Shown: one piece after another, positions 46,175 to 57,284 of the stretch
Layout: each line of letters starts with the position of its first letter
Position numbering within the stretch: the stretch's first letter is position 1
NCBI GenBank assembly: GCA_022457065.1
Contig: JAJGBQ010000002.1
Span: 1,426,001-1,490,000 of the forward strand
Reading direction: 5' to 3'
Source: Curvularia sp. ZM96
Taxonomy: Eukaryota; Ascomycota; Dothideomycetes; Pleosporales; Pleosporaceae
Length of the DNA: 64,000 nt
The notes under the pieces: model-generated
Seen by the model: the letters and a program-made list of their open reading frames with translations, nothing else
Database searches by the model: none
Told to the model about the DNA's origin: nothing
Translations under genes and position numbers: made by a program

Positions 46175-47878
46175 ATGGATTCCGACGACGACTTCAACAG
46201 CTCCATGAGCGGCGATGACTTTGACGACCAGGACAGCGACATGGGCCTGGAAGAGGGTGCGTACGCCGCCGTGGCCTTCCGGCACCCGCTGACTGACTGT
46301 GTGCAGACTCCGATTTCGACATGGACCAAGACGACGTCGGCTTTGAGTCTCAGGACAAGGACATCAAGCCTACCAAGCAGGCTTACGAAGTCGATTTCAA
46401 GGTCTTTGACCCTACGCAAATTCAAGCACAACAAGACAAGCAAGTCGACGAAGTATCGAGCATCCTCGGCCAACCTCCCGAAGCCACCGCCATCCTCCTC
46501 CGACACCTGCGATGGAACAAGGAGCGCCTGATCGACCAGTACATGGAAAAGACAGAGGAGATCTTGGAGACGGCAGGCCTCAGCCAGGACTCAACGGTCA
46601 ACCCACCAAAAATACAAAAGGTCAAGGGTTTCGTCTGCGACATCTGCTGTGACGATGACCCCAACATGGATACGTTCGCCATGAAGTGCGGGCACCGCTT
46701 CTGCCTCGACTGCTACAGGCAGTACCTTGCCACCAAGATCCAGGATGAGGGAGAAGCGGCTAGAATACGATGTCCGGGTGAGGGCTGCACTCGGATCGTA
46801 GACTCAAAATCGCTAGACCTTCTGGTTACGGAAGATCTCCAGGAAAGGTACGTCAACGGCTGCCTTGCTTTCACTAGACCCCGCTCACATTTGTAGATAC
46901 CACACCCTCCTCACACGAACTTACGTCGACGACAAGGAAAACTTGAAATGGTGCCCTGCCCCCGACTGCAAATATGCCATAGAATGCCCGGTTAAGAGCA
47001 AGGACCTTACAAGGATCGTACCTACCGTGCACTGCGAGTGTGGACACGCCTTTTGTTTTGGCTGTACGCTGAACAACCACCAGCCGGCACCATGTGCTCT
47101 GGTCAAGAAATGGGTCAAGAAGTGCGAGGACGATTCCGAGACGGCCAACTGGATATCAGCCAACACAAAGGAATGTCCGAACTGCAACTCCACGATCGAA
47201 AAGAATGGCGGTTGCAACCACATGACTTGCCGGAAGTGCCGCAACGAGTTCTGTTGGATGTGTATGGGCAAATGGTCCGAGCACGGTACCAGTTGGTACA
47301 ACTGCAATCGGTTCGAAGAAAAGAGCGGCGCCGAGGCACGGGATGCGCAGGCGAAATCCCGCCAATCGCTCGAACGATACCTTCACTACTACAACCGTTT
47401 TGCGAATCACGAGCAGTCTGCAAAGCTGGACAAGGACCTGTATCTCAAGACAGAGAAGAAAATGCAACAGCTCCAGAACTCGTCAGGCATGTCTTGGATC
47501 GAGGTCCAATTCCTCGACCAAGCCTCGCAAGCATTGCAGCAATGCCGTCAGGTGCTTAAGTGGACCTACGCATTCGCTTACTATCTTGCGCGCAACAATC
47601 TCACGGAAATCTTTGAGGACAACCAGAAGGATTTGGAGATGGCCGTCGAGAACCTCAGTGAGATGTTCGAGAAGCCGATTGACCAGTTGAAGGATTTGAA
47701 GGTTGATATCCTCGACAAGACTTCGTACTGCACAAAACGCCGCATAATTCTTCTGAACGATACCGCCGAGAACCTCAAGCTTGGTAAGTAGCAGAAACCT
47801 TCGAGAACTTTGCCGTGTTGTCGAATAAAGACTAACTAATGAAAAGGCAACTGGAAATTCAATGTGGAGCTGGCGTAG
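46175..47878 (+). CDS. Ariadne-type RBR E3 ubiquitin ligase
   Basis: An RBR ligase takes ubiquitin from an E2 onto a cysteine in its RING2 before passing it to substrate. Exons 46175-46256, 46307-46847, 46897-47783 and 47847-47878 close in frame to 513 residues, normal for Ariadne proteins. After an acidic N terminus and a UBA-like segment comes RING1 (CDICCDDDPN to CGHRFCLDCY). The IBR follows (WCPAPDCKYAIECPVKSKD to CECGHAFCFGC), then RING2 (CPNCNSTIEKNGGCNHMTC to FCWMC), where the cysteine in GGCNHM is the expected catalytic residue. The C-terminal Ariadne helices include SWIEVQFLDQASQALQQCR and end in the short last exon (NWKFNVELA). All zinc ligands seen are intact. The true N terminus may be longer than annotated. 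Confidence 0.95.
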
Positions 47879-49154
47879 AATACCTTGATGAGGCGAGCAG
47901 ATCATCACACACGACAACACAATGGCCGCTGCCAACAGCCAACATGCCCAGCGCATACCACACCCAACGCTGTGTCACCTCCGTCCAACGGAGCAGCAAA
48001 GCGACAATAAAGCCATTTTGTGCCCAACGCAGGACTGACCCGGAAAACCCCCAAAAGCAATAGACTGAGGCATAGTCATATTCCCTTTTCTCAAACTAAA
48101 GGGCTCTATGTTGCATCTCAATTTATTCCCGCAAACTCTGGCGCTCCATCAAATCAAAGATACGGACCGAAATCATAAGTTTTTTTGTCCTTCCAGCATG
48201 GCGTTCTGTTATATGCAAATCATCCAACGTACGTAGTTACAATATCAGCGGTTTCGTTCAGCGGGGGGTGCCTAGGGCGTAGCATTGTTTTTTAACCAAT
48301 TGTGCTTCTTTCTTGTCATACTTCTGGGGGATTTGGCTTGTTTGTTCCGATCTTCATAGGAAGGGGGGGTTGTGATGTAGCTGTGTATGAATGAAAGGAT
48401 GAATTGTTATTCGAGTGTGTTGTGAGATTGTGAGGTGTTCGGCTTCCTGTCTTGCCGGAAGTGGTGATGTTTTATTTATGAGTGAAAATGCGAGCATGAA
48501 AAAGGACGAGGAGAGAGGGGGGTGGCTACCATGCCAGTTGTACGCGAGTCTTCGATGGTTTAAGTGATAGAATTCTTTAAATTCGTCAAACGCCCCTCAG
48601 TTTACGCTCTCACGGGGGGTGATATTCAAGATGAGGCCGAGGTGCGGTACCCAGTAGCTAAAACAAATCTATTCTTCTCCTTAGATTCTTTGTTTTACCA
48701 GTGTTTAAGAGTATTAATGGAATATTCGTACCTGTTTTATCTCAGTCTTTTACTGAAAGTCTTGGTTTTATAGTAGAGTTCTAGAAAGTATATAGTCTAG
48801 AAGGTTTGAATGTCTTGGCAGTTTTACTTAAATTTAGAATAAGTTGAAGTCTTGATTGTTTTTGTCTAACGAGGGCGTGTGATTGCGGTTAGCCATGGGA
48901 GTTGCTAGTAATCTGTAGTGCTGGCTATTCGCACTGTTTTTTTTCTCTCTCTAAGTATGTTGCTTTTATTGTCGTGAAGTGTCCCCGTTTTGCGCCATGA
49001 GCACGAAGTTCTCAAATCTCGTTCTTCGCTACGACGCATGCTATTAGATGTCACAAGCCTAGAAAGAGTAGCTGGGCAGTCAGGGTTCTTGAAGAAGAGG
49101 AAAAGCGAGGGGAGAGATATTAAACACAGCAAACCAAATACAACATTGATTCTT
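47879..49154. other. Intergenic, AT-rich and TpA-rich centre
   Basis: Convergent spacer between Ariadne and the membrane-protein gene. The part from about 48560 to 48880 is TpA-rich with poor coding potential, similar to the degenerate DNA at 12.5-13.3 kb, and may be relic repeat sequence. No gene or RNA was recognised. Confidence 0.4.
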
Positions 49155-51247
49155 CTAGCTGTAACGCAACGTCGTTAATATGGCTGATACCGCAATCTGT
49201 GGCACAAGGCTACACACTGCAAATGCCCAGAAGAAAATTACCGCACGACTCACACGCGTAGACCCTATGCACAGCGCGAAGGCTAGCTCGAACGGTAAAG
49301 GTAGGAAGACGCAGATTTCCTGGTTGAGATAGTAGACGCTGAAGGAGAGTATACAGGAGGATATCATGCCTGCGAGAGACCACTTGTGGGCTTTTGTCCA
49401 AGCCCATAGTGTCTTATCATCTGCTATTTCACCGTTCGCAAGTAGTGGCGCTGCGTATGCTATCGAGCCCCCGCGCAGTTCGTTCGTTACGCGGTGGTGA
49501 AGTGAGGCCTCTGTTACGGGGATCGTAACGGCAGTAGTAGTGGCTGAGGTGCCATCTTTCTCCTCTTGTTTATGTTGCTCCTTGATAGGAGAAGCGAGAC
49601 CCACGTGCTGCTGCTGCATGGCCTGGGCGAGTTCAAGGACGGCTTTGTGTTCGCCAGCTATGTCGGTGCGGCCCCGTCGTTTCATGACGTTGTGAGAGCG
49701 TTGCCACATGGTGTAGATGCCGATGGACCAGATGAGGAGGAGAATGACGGTTATGAAGGATTGGATAAAGGAGAAGCCCCATTGGTAAGCCTAATGGAGA
49801 CGGGAGGTTAGACTTAGTGCGGCTATTGGGGCGCATTGTTTTACTTGAGATAGAAAGCAAGAGTGAGAAAGGAAAAGGAGGTAATGGTGCTGCCTTATCT
49901 TGGGATTAACGAATTGATCACATACCAAATTCGGCTGGCACTTGCCATTTTCCATCAGGTCGATTTGACTATAGGTCGTGTTTTCGTATGCCCATAGCAC
50001 ATTTACTTCCCACCCTGACAGCATGCTAAAGATTGAGATATTGAGCGCAGGAGACGGTAGCTCCTGGCCCATGAATGTGGATGTGACGTTGTCTGGCCCG
50101 TTTGAAATATATGTGTTTACGTCTGTATTTAGTGGAGTTAGCTCAAAACCTATCGGTGTTAGCAACTGGGCAATCGTACACTGAGTGACATTCCAAAGGA
50201 TAGAACAAAATTCGGAATTGCCATTCCAGTAACCATCGCACTCTTGACGAATCACTTCGCCGCCGCCTGGTATTATGGGTTCGTAAGAGGCTGTGAGACG
50301 CTGTTAGCCTTCTAATAATGTTTGACAAGAACTCGGCTCGTCACACTTGCCTTTTCCAGGACCGCTAGCTAAGACGATATAGTTGTCATAGAATCCTTTT
50401 AATCTCGAACCATCATGAATAATGTAGTGCACGTAGTCAAATGAGCTAAAAGGCACGTAGTTGCCTTGTGTTGTCATCACAAACGCATCGACGTTTCCCT
50501 TGTAACCGGTAAGAGAACTTACGAGAGTGGGAAATGCGAGTGAGAAAGTCATAGTAAAGACCATGAATACCATGGCCAACCTCGAATGTAGCGCATGACG
50601 AGAGTAGAAATCACGAATCAAGCAGGGAATTCCAACAAGAAGGGACTCGTTCTGCAAAAATATCGTGCGATAGGTTCTGAAAGTGATGGGCATGATTTCC
50701 ATGGATGTCGTCACGTAGTTTGCGAAAACGCGCCACGAAATGTATGCGAGGAGAGCTTGACCTCCGCGTCCGACCACCTTGGGACTTCATTAGTTTCCAT
50801 GATAAGCGAGAAGATCCAGCAGGTAGGGTGGCTCTCTAGCAGTCTGGGATGACTCACAATGTCCCAGGCAACGTCTAGGGCCTTCACTTGGGTGAAAGTC
50901 ATACTGCCAAACGCGAGGGTGATCTCAAAGAATCCAGAGCCAGAAAAGTACGAGTACGTGTCAGGATCAACCGAAAAGGATCCATCAGGCAGGCATGCTT
51001 CAAGGTCATCCCGAATTCTAGCTTGGATAAAGAATAATGTTATGAGGCTGAAGATCAAGGCGAGGAGCCATATGGCGGCGAGACACCAGAGTCCGCGGCT
51101 TCGCCATCGCGCCCGAAAGTCTTTTGCAGTTTGACGATGACCTTCCCGCCATAAAGTGGGAAAGAGCGATATTTTGGTGCGGATAGCTGACCCAATGGAC
51201 TCTTTGCGGCGTGGTGATGTAGGTGGTTGAGGAATCATCGCACGCAA
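49155..51247 (-). CDS. Predicted multipass membrane protein of unknown function
   Basis: Exons 51247-50858, 50777-50351, 50290-49926 and 49790-49155 close in frame to 605 residues. Hydrophobic segments include WCLAAIWLLALIFSLITLFF in the first exon, LAMVFMVFTMTFSLAFPTLV, a membrane segment in QWGFSFIQSFITVILLLIWS, and two near the C terminus. Between the second and third membrane segments lies a roughly 200-residue region with cysteines and N-glycosylation sites (NVTQC, NVTSTF, NTTYS), likely extracellular or lumenal. The block GRGGQALLAYISWRVFANYV is, as I recall, well conserved in related ascomycete proteins without known function. The second intron (50291-50350) has a GC donor, GCAAGT, with CTAAC and CAG. 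It could be a surface sensor or transporter-like protein, but no motif decides this. Confidence 0.85.
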
Positions 51248-52257
51248 CCAGAAGCAACAGTAAGTGTGAGTAAGGTAAAAGCTTGTCGAAACCGTACCTA
51301 GCTAGGAAACGGCAGAGTAACTATCACTGGGCACCCGCAACATGAAATAAGAAAGGCTGCGTATCGAAGGCCATTTTACCCACCGCTAATCAAATGAAGG
51401 GGTAGCCTTGGGATTGTGAGGGCCAGATTAGGCCACCCTCGAACCGCCGCATGATAGAGCAAGCAAAAGAGCCTCACTTGCTCAAAAACTATTGGATACG
51501 CAACAATGTGGTTGCATCGAGCTTATCTTCTTCGCACACGGATACACACCAGTAGCCGCCGCCATGTGTAATGAGGGGCTTTGCACATGCATCGAAGCGC
51601 CGGTAATGAGGCTAGGAGGTTCTTGCCAATAAGAGCTACCTGTCTGCAATGCTGTTGTGTGGCGAAGCTCTTGGCAGACAGCCTACAACACTGGGCATCG
51701 CCCCCGCAAGTGTTTGAGCGCTAGAACATTGTTGAGAACAGCCTTGTCTCTGTGGAGGATTGATAAGAACACTATACTGCACCACGTAGCATACGAATGA
51801 AGTCGTGCAAAGAACAACAACAACCAAAGTTGTAAATAGTTCATGCGACAGCAGGGATTTTCTCGCGGCCAATCATTTGACTACTAGTCCATCAGCATCC
51901 TATACTACTAATTAAGATTTAACTCTAAATTTTTTCTTAATGTAGTCTAATTGCAGTGTAATACCACGTGACCAGACTGTAAGTATGCATATGAAGATTT
52001 CTCTCTAGTGTAAAAAGGCAACCTTTTCTCTTCATTTACTACCAGCGATTAAAATCCGGCATCTTCTTTAAGAAATTCATGTACTCATGTACTCATTTGC
52101 TGATCGCCCCCTGATCTTTTGCTTCTTGATCACATATCGTGCTACGAAATTACAATCACGATGTAGGGCCACTGTTATGCAAAAAGAGCATCTATTCTAT
52201 ACCCCAAAGTAATTAGCTTTGGACTTTGGGGATTGCAAAGATGATGATGATGATGAA

Positions 52258-52288
<31 letters not shown>

Positions 52289-52580
52289 AAGAAGAAGAAG
52301 AAGAAGAAGAAGAAGAAGAAGAAGGGTGCAGGTAGTCTCTCTCTAGAGAGAGGACCTTGGATCATTGCTTATCACAAAACACTAGAGCAGACCGTTCGGG
52401 TAGGTAAAGTAAAGTAGGATCAGAATACTGGGGACGTGCCTAATAGTACAGTTGTAATATCATCTGTTAGACAAAAACTACGTGTTCTACTTTTGTTTCG
52501 CTGCCAACTCATTCAATCTTTTATTTCCACATATCATTCGCCTAGCCCTATGTCGTTAAGTCGTATCCCAAAACCTCGTT
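51248..52580. other. Intergenic, AT-rich with microsatellite
   Basis: Upstream of the membrane-protein gene and downstream of a small secreted protein gene. It contains TpA-rich sequence at about 51880-52060 and the trinucleotide repeat at 52241-52324. No coding gene is supported. Confidence 0.45.
52241..52324 (+). repeat. Compound microsatellite (ATG)5 then (AAG)22
   Basis: Five ATG units run directly into 22 uninterrupted AAG units (52259-52324). The open frame across it is an artefact of the repeat. The purine-rich strand could form triplex DNA and the repeat is probably polymorphic between strains. Confidence 0.9.
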
Positions 52581-53243
52581 CTACTTTTGACAAGGAATGT
52601 CCGTTGGCGAGCGCGATGGCTCCACAATGAAATCGTCATAGGCCACCAGGCTTCCAGAGTGAGGTGTAAGCTGCGGTGCACCACTGCCGTCCTTGGTAAC
52701 CGTAAACCTAGTCGAGTAGCTGTTAAGTTTCATTTGTTAGCATCAAATGTGGCTAAATCTAGGGTGCTTGCTTAAAGAACTTACTATGCCAAAGAACAGT
52801 TGCCGCCATCAAACCTTGTCTCGATCACTCCAAGCACCTGATACGTCTTTCTCGCGCTCGTCTCCGAGTCAACGGTGGTGATGTTGGGTATGTGGTTCCA
52901 GTGTTTGGTGCCTACGGTGGGAAGGAGTTCCTCCTTCAGCGCGACAATCTGATCGGCGCCAGTGGCGGTGTTGGCAAGGACAATGAGCTTTCCGTCAGGT
53001 GTGAAGAAATCGGTGAATGTTGATGTAGCAGATGGGTCCTCTGCCGATGCATAGAGTCTATAAAATGTTAGTTTGGCGCTCATCTTATTCTGACTACTTG
53101 CTAGAAGATGCCGCGACGACTTACTCTTTAAGGAAGGGTTTGAAGCCTACATCAACACCAGAACTTGCAGAGTACTGGGACATGTCGACTGAGGCAGCTA
53201 TGCCGAAGAGGCAAGCGGGAGTAACAAGCGATAGCAACTTCAT
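52581..53243 (-). CDS. Small secreted protein, SnoaL/NTF2-like
   Basis: Three exons (53243-53125, 53057-52785, 52719-52581) close in frame to 176 residues. The start gives an N-terminal signal peptide (MKLLSLVTPACLFGIAAS). The mature part has LYASAEDPSATSTFTDFFTP, then KHWNHIPNITTV and, across the last splice, GGNCSLAYYSTRFTV. This looks like the SnoaL-like/NTF2 fold found in many small secreted ascomycete proteins; function is unknown. Both introns have GTAAGT donors. The last exon extends the protein by 46 residues beyond the stop that a naive reading gives. One N-glycosylation site (NIT) and three cysteines are present. Size and secretion make it an effector candidate, but many saprotrophs also carry relatives. 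A TATA box lies 105 bp upstream. Confidence 0.8.
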
Positions 53244-53347
53244 GGCTAGTATTGCTACGTGCTGGTAAAGTGTAAGATTGAGTAACAGAAAGTTATCTGT
53301 AAAATAGTTGGGAGTAAAGAAGTCTTCCTGACCAAGCGCAATAAGCA

Positions 53348-53353
53348 TTTATA
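53348..53353 (-). promoter_or_regulatory. TATA box of the SnoaL-like secreted protein gene
   Basis: TATAAA on the minus strand, 105 bp upstream of the start codon, in otherwise unremarkable sequence. Confidence 0.5.
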
Positions 53354-54496
53354 CCATGAGTGACTGACAACGTTGTCGTGGAGATGTGGACCTGGACCCA
53401 TCGTGTTCCACACGTACTAGGCTACATCCAGAGACCGATACGAGCGGTGTGCCTATTACTTGTTTCTAGATCGCTCCTCCTAATATGCGTTGGCATACTC
53501 GACAGTATAGGAGAATGTTTCGATCTCTACAGACTTTCCCCCGTAGCAATCATCACAACGTATTCTGATTTAACCTTTATTGAGTCCAACAGTGCCTTAA
53601 ACGCTACAAACTGTTATAAAGCCGGCCATATATCTGTAGAGCCACCAAGAGATGGCATATTAGGTACCGATTCACGGCCTAATCTCGGTCTACTGGGCGT
53701 CTAAGTTGATCCGTTCACGAAAAAGCGCCCATAATTTTCATGTGGTCAAGAGTAGCAAGCGAGTTCAATGAGGCAGGTCTTGCGCCAGAATCCAGATAAT
53801 TCGCGATCAACACGCGTTGCTTCGCTAGTTAAGGCTGGAATCACTTCTAGGCTCTGGGTTTGGGTAACATGATATTCCTGATATTGTGCTTATTTCATGG
53901 CGTTGTAAGCAGAACTCCGTTTTAGTCCTGTAACACACTGTTTTTTGTAGCAACGACAGATTGAGCTTTGCCTAGACTAAAAAATCAATTAACAAAAGGC
54001 CCGAAGTAAGCACCTCATGACTACCGCATACCAAGAAACCGTTTTCTTAGTCGATTTCTCTGATAAGCGACAGAGGTGATTGTACAAATAGCACCTGCCA
54101 ACTTCGAACGACATGACGCAGTTCTGAAGCAACTTTTGAATGGATGAATATTTCAGTTAATCTGGACATTATTGAATAAAGGAATACTATCAGAGACTGA
54201 TCATGTGATATATGATGCGACGGTAGAAAAGCAACTTTGATAACGCAATTACATGCAGTCAATTCGCTCAACCAACTCACTCATGCAACCCCAAGATGTT
54301 TTTTTTAAACTCTGATAGAGTAAGCTCTTAACATTGAGATGAAGATATTAAGATAAATACAAGAAAGCAAAGAACAGTCTATCATTCACCGATAATAACT
54401 TCAAACCAAAACCCCGCTTCATCACTAGCCGATGGCGTCAGCCCTCATCAGCACTCAAATCTCTCGTATCACCTTCAAAGTTCAGAAAATCCCTAT
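53354..54496. other. Intergenic, no gene recognised
   Basis: AT-rich spacer between two secreted-protein genes. A plus-strand frame at 53360-53704 lacks motifs. Homopolymer T at 54299-54306 is the only repeat-like feature. Confidence 0.4.
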
Positions 54497-55114
54497 CTAC
54501 GAGATGATGATGTGGAAACCAATAGGGCACTCTCCGTTACCACCATTGTCTTGGGTGAACTTCAACGTAGTATCATCACTGCAGATGCTTCCACCAACGC
54601 TGGCAAATGCCTGGCCCTCCTTGAAATCACAGGGTCCGCCACCAAGACGGTACGCATTGCCGAGATGGATCTGAGGAGCATCCGTAAAGGGAGGAGCGAG
54701 CACAGGCTGGTTGTTGAAGGTGGTCTGGCCGGGGATGGGGAAGGTAACACCCGTGTTTCCGGCGAAGATGATGTTGCCAGGACCGTTTTCGAATTGCTTG
54801 GAGGCGCAGCCACCGAGGGTGAGGACGAGACTGCAGGTGTTGTTCTTGGCCCAGGCGGGGATGTCGAATTTAGTCAGGGTGCACTTGTCACCGGGAGTCA
54901 CTTCGGCTTTTTGGCCGGCGGGAACGGCCCTGTTGGGGTGCTTCTTAGAGACGACTTGCAGGAAAGTCGGGCTCAGGGCGTTGGGGGGAAGCTGGCCGGT
55001 GGGCATGATGGGTTGGATGGCGGGACAAGTCTTCCCGCGAAGGACCAAGGTGGAGTCTGTGGGAGCGGCAACCGCAACCGAGAGGAGGGCAGCGAAGATA
55101 GCGAAGGACTTCAT
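54497..55114 (-). CDS. Small secreted cysteine-containing protein, But2-like
   Basis: An intronless 205-residue protein with a clear signal peptide (MKSFAIFAALLSVAVAAPT). The mature part holds six cysteines, including the spaced set in CTLTKF, NNTCSLVLTLGGC, GGPCDFKEGQAF, SICSDDTTLKF and GECPIGFHIII. The pattern of a GxCD block, a DTTLKFTQD strand and a terminal PIGFHI strand resembles the Ubiquitin-3-binding But2 C-terminal domain, common in secreted fungal proteins. This match is from memory and the function is unknown. One N-glycosylation site (NNT) is present. A TATA box at 55228-55234 supports this start. With the SnoaL-like gene it forms a pair of secreted-protein genes 1.3 kb apart on the same strand. 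Confidence 0.8.
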   Translation of the reverse strand: MKSFAIFAALLSVAVAAPTDSTLVLRGKTCPAIQPIMPTGQLPPNALSPTFLQVVSKKHPNRAVPAGQKAEVTPGDKCTLTKFDIPAWAKNNTCSLVLTLGGCASKQFENGPGNIIFAGNTGVTFPIPGQTTFNNQPVLAPPFTDAPQIHLGNAYRLGGGPCDFKEGQAFASVGGSICSDDTTLKFTQDNGGNGECPIGFHIIIS

Positions 55115-55227
55115 TTTGAAGATGGTGAAATCTAGAACTGTTTCCTGATAGAAGGTAGCTTGACTGGAAGAAGGAGTGTGTGAAGTGTGCTGGATAAGGA
55201 GACTTTGAAGTTGATCTTTGTCGGTGC

Positions 55228-55234
55228 TTTTATA
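55228..55234 (-). promoter_or_regulatory. TATA box of the But2-like gene
   Basis: TATAAAA on the minus strand, 114 bp upstream of the start codon. Confidence 0.5.
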
Positions 55235-57284
55235 TCAGAGCAACAGAGCATTGTGGCCCGATTAGGACATGGACGATATTCAGCTCCGCGCCACACGGCT
55301 GATGGTGGCCCTGACTGCCCACGATGAATACGAACAGCTGACCCTGTTAACCGTCAACAGTACCATGCCCAACATGACGCACTAACTAATTTTAGTAAGT
55401 GAGTTATCGGATCCCCTAGGGTACACAAGACATCGCCAATTATAGCGACGCGCGAGCGTTTATTGAATTCAAACTTGGTGGAGCATGAAAGTGGTGAAGG
55501 CTCGCCAGATGTTATCCGAGCGCGCGCTGCCAACAAGGCGTGGGGTTTGAACGCAATCCAGGTTGTTGGGAACGGGGTCAGTCAGGGATAAGGTTTGCCC
55601 TTTCTGAACTGGGAAGACGTCGAAACAGTCGTTCTATATTCGAAAACCCCAGGGGAGATCAAAAGGTGCAGCCTTGCCAAGACGACGTCGGTAGAGCGTA
55701 GCTTGTGTTCGGTAGTTTAGGACAAGAGAGTGTTCATTGTCTCCCATTGGACCATGTATGCGCCTCTCGAATATTGATTTTGTTTTTACTCAGCTTATAC
55801 CCCAGTCTGCGGTGTTCTCGAAATGGGTTGGAAGTACTCTTCTTACGCTTAGGGCCTGGGTCTGCTTCGCGCTTGAGGGATGATGTTGTTACCAGCAAGT
55901 TCACCAACGTCCATGTTAGGCATGGCGTACGTCCACACGGCGTTCCCCCTCTTCCGAAGCCGAAGCTAAGCCTACGCCTCGCGGGATCCATCTCGCGTGC
56001 AACACGACGTGGCGTGCTAGGTATCTTAATTGATATGAATTATCCTTAGGCTGTTTTCGTGGTATGGAAGGAGAAATTGGTGTATGAGCCGGGCACAGCC
56101 TCATCTCAGAGGACCCCTTGGGTTCATCAGAATAAGCAATTTGTTGAGGGCAAAGGCTGTCAGGGCATCTCTCCTAAGCCCAATGAGCATTAGATGCAGG
56201 GTGCTTAACTCTGTAGTCACGCATTGTGGCGCAAAGCCTCCTTGGGTCGAGTGGGTCTTACAGCGACTGCACAGCCTAGGCAACAATGGTGCTTACATGC
56301 ATATGTGACCGATGTCACGGGTTTTTGCAGCTTCTGGGGTCGTTGCAATCGCTACAGCTGCAATGCACCATCAGAGCAGTCTCTTTCCTATCTGAAAAAC
56401 TGCCGTGAAAACGGCGGATCGCCGCCCGTTTCTTACCTTCGGGCATACCTAGACCCGTAATGAAGAGGCGGCAGAATGAATTACTGTGCGCGCCACAGCT
56501 TTTCTAGTCCGAGAAAAGATCATCCTCAATGTGCCGAACCGAGCCTCGTGGGGGCAGTTAATCCATTGTTGCTTGCCGGGTTGTTTCAGGAGTTCTTCGG
56601 CTACAGTCTCATTTCCTTGTGTAAAGGTGGCGGTCAAAAAATAAGGAAGAGCTGATGTCTTGATTTAGAACGAGAATTGGTAAGTTCTGCAAGATGCAAA
56701 GCTGCTGGTTCCAAAAAATACCTCAGGCATTCATCTCTGACTATGTGTGGTTGAGTTTCAAGAGTACAGTTCGGATCTTGCTCTTGTCCAGTGCTTTGTA
56801 ACCGCTTACCGAGACAATGGTAGCTTTCGCGAAAGCCCCTGTGATTTTCCGTCATGAACTCGAGTAGAACTCTATTCAAAGATGCGTCAGCAAGGGCATC
56901 TTGTGCTCGCGTGCACAGCATGCACGTCACTTCCTCGCATCGCACAAACGCCTAGGGTTAGCGAGCCACAACTTCCCCTCAAGTTTCAACTCGACTGCAA
57001 TATAAATCTAAAGTTAGATTGTCATTAGCGAGACCTAGAAACCTCCCCTATCTTTATCTTTCGTCCAACGGGAATAACAGGTAGCATTTCGAATCAATTT
57101 CGTATTCATTAGTAAAGAAAAATAAGAAAAATGAAATTGGGGTGGGTATCTAAACTATTCTCTCATACTGGAAACCCGTGTTCCAATCATGAGCTCCGTC
57201 ATCAAGGGTCTCTTCATTGACAGTCGTACGCACGTGGGCGGGAAACAACATCCAAGGATGTGCAAAAGACACGAAAACTCCAGT
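55235..57284. other. Long intergenic region without recognised genes
   Basis: About 2 kb with several short frames (for example 55705-56049 plus, 55734-55991 minus, 56634-56945 minus). None has a domain, signal peptide or convincing splice structure. Two overlapping frames at 55.7-56.0 kb on opposite strands cannot both be real. It may hold a lineage-specific gene that I cannot resolve. Confidence 0.4.

Noticed and set aside
53360..53704. Plus-strand open frame of 114 codons
   Set aside because: Starts inside the promoter region of the SnoaL-like gene and has only a weak hydrophobic stretch; no family resemblance.
55705..56049. Overlapping open frames on both strands near 55.7-56.0 kb
   Set aside because: They exclude each other and neither shows motifs or coding-like structure.
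56634..56945. Minus-strand open frame of 103 codons
   Set aside because: No domain, signal peptide or convincing partner exon; it could be a fragment of a lineage-specific gene but nothing decides it.
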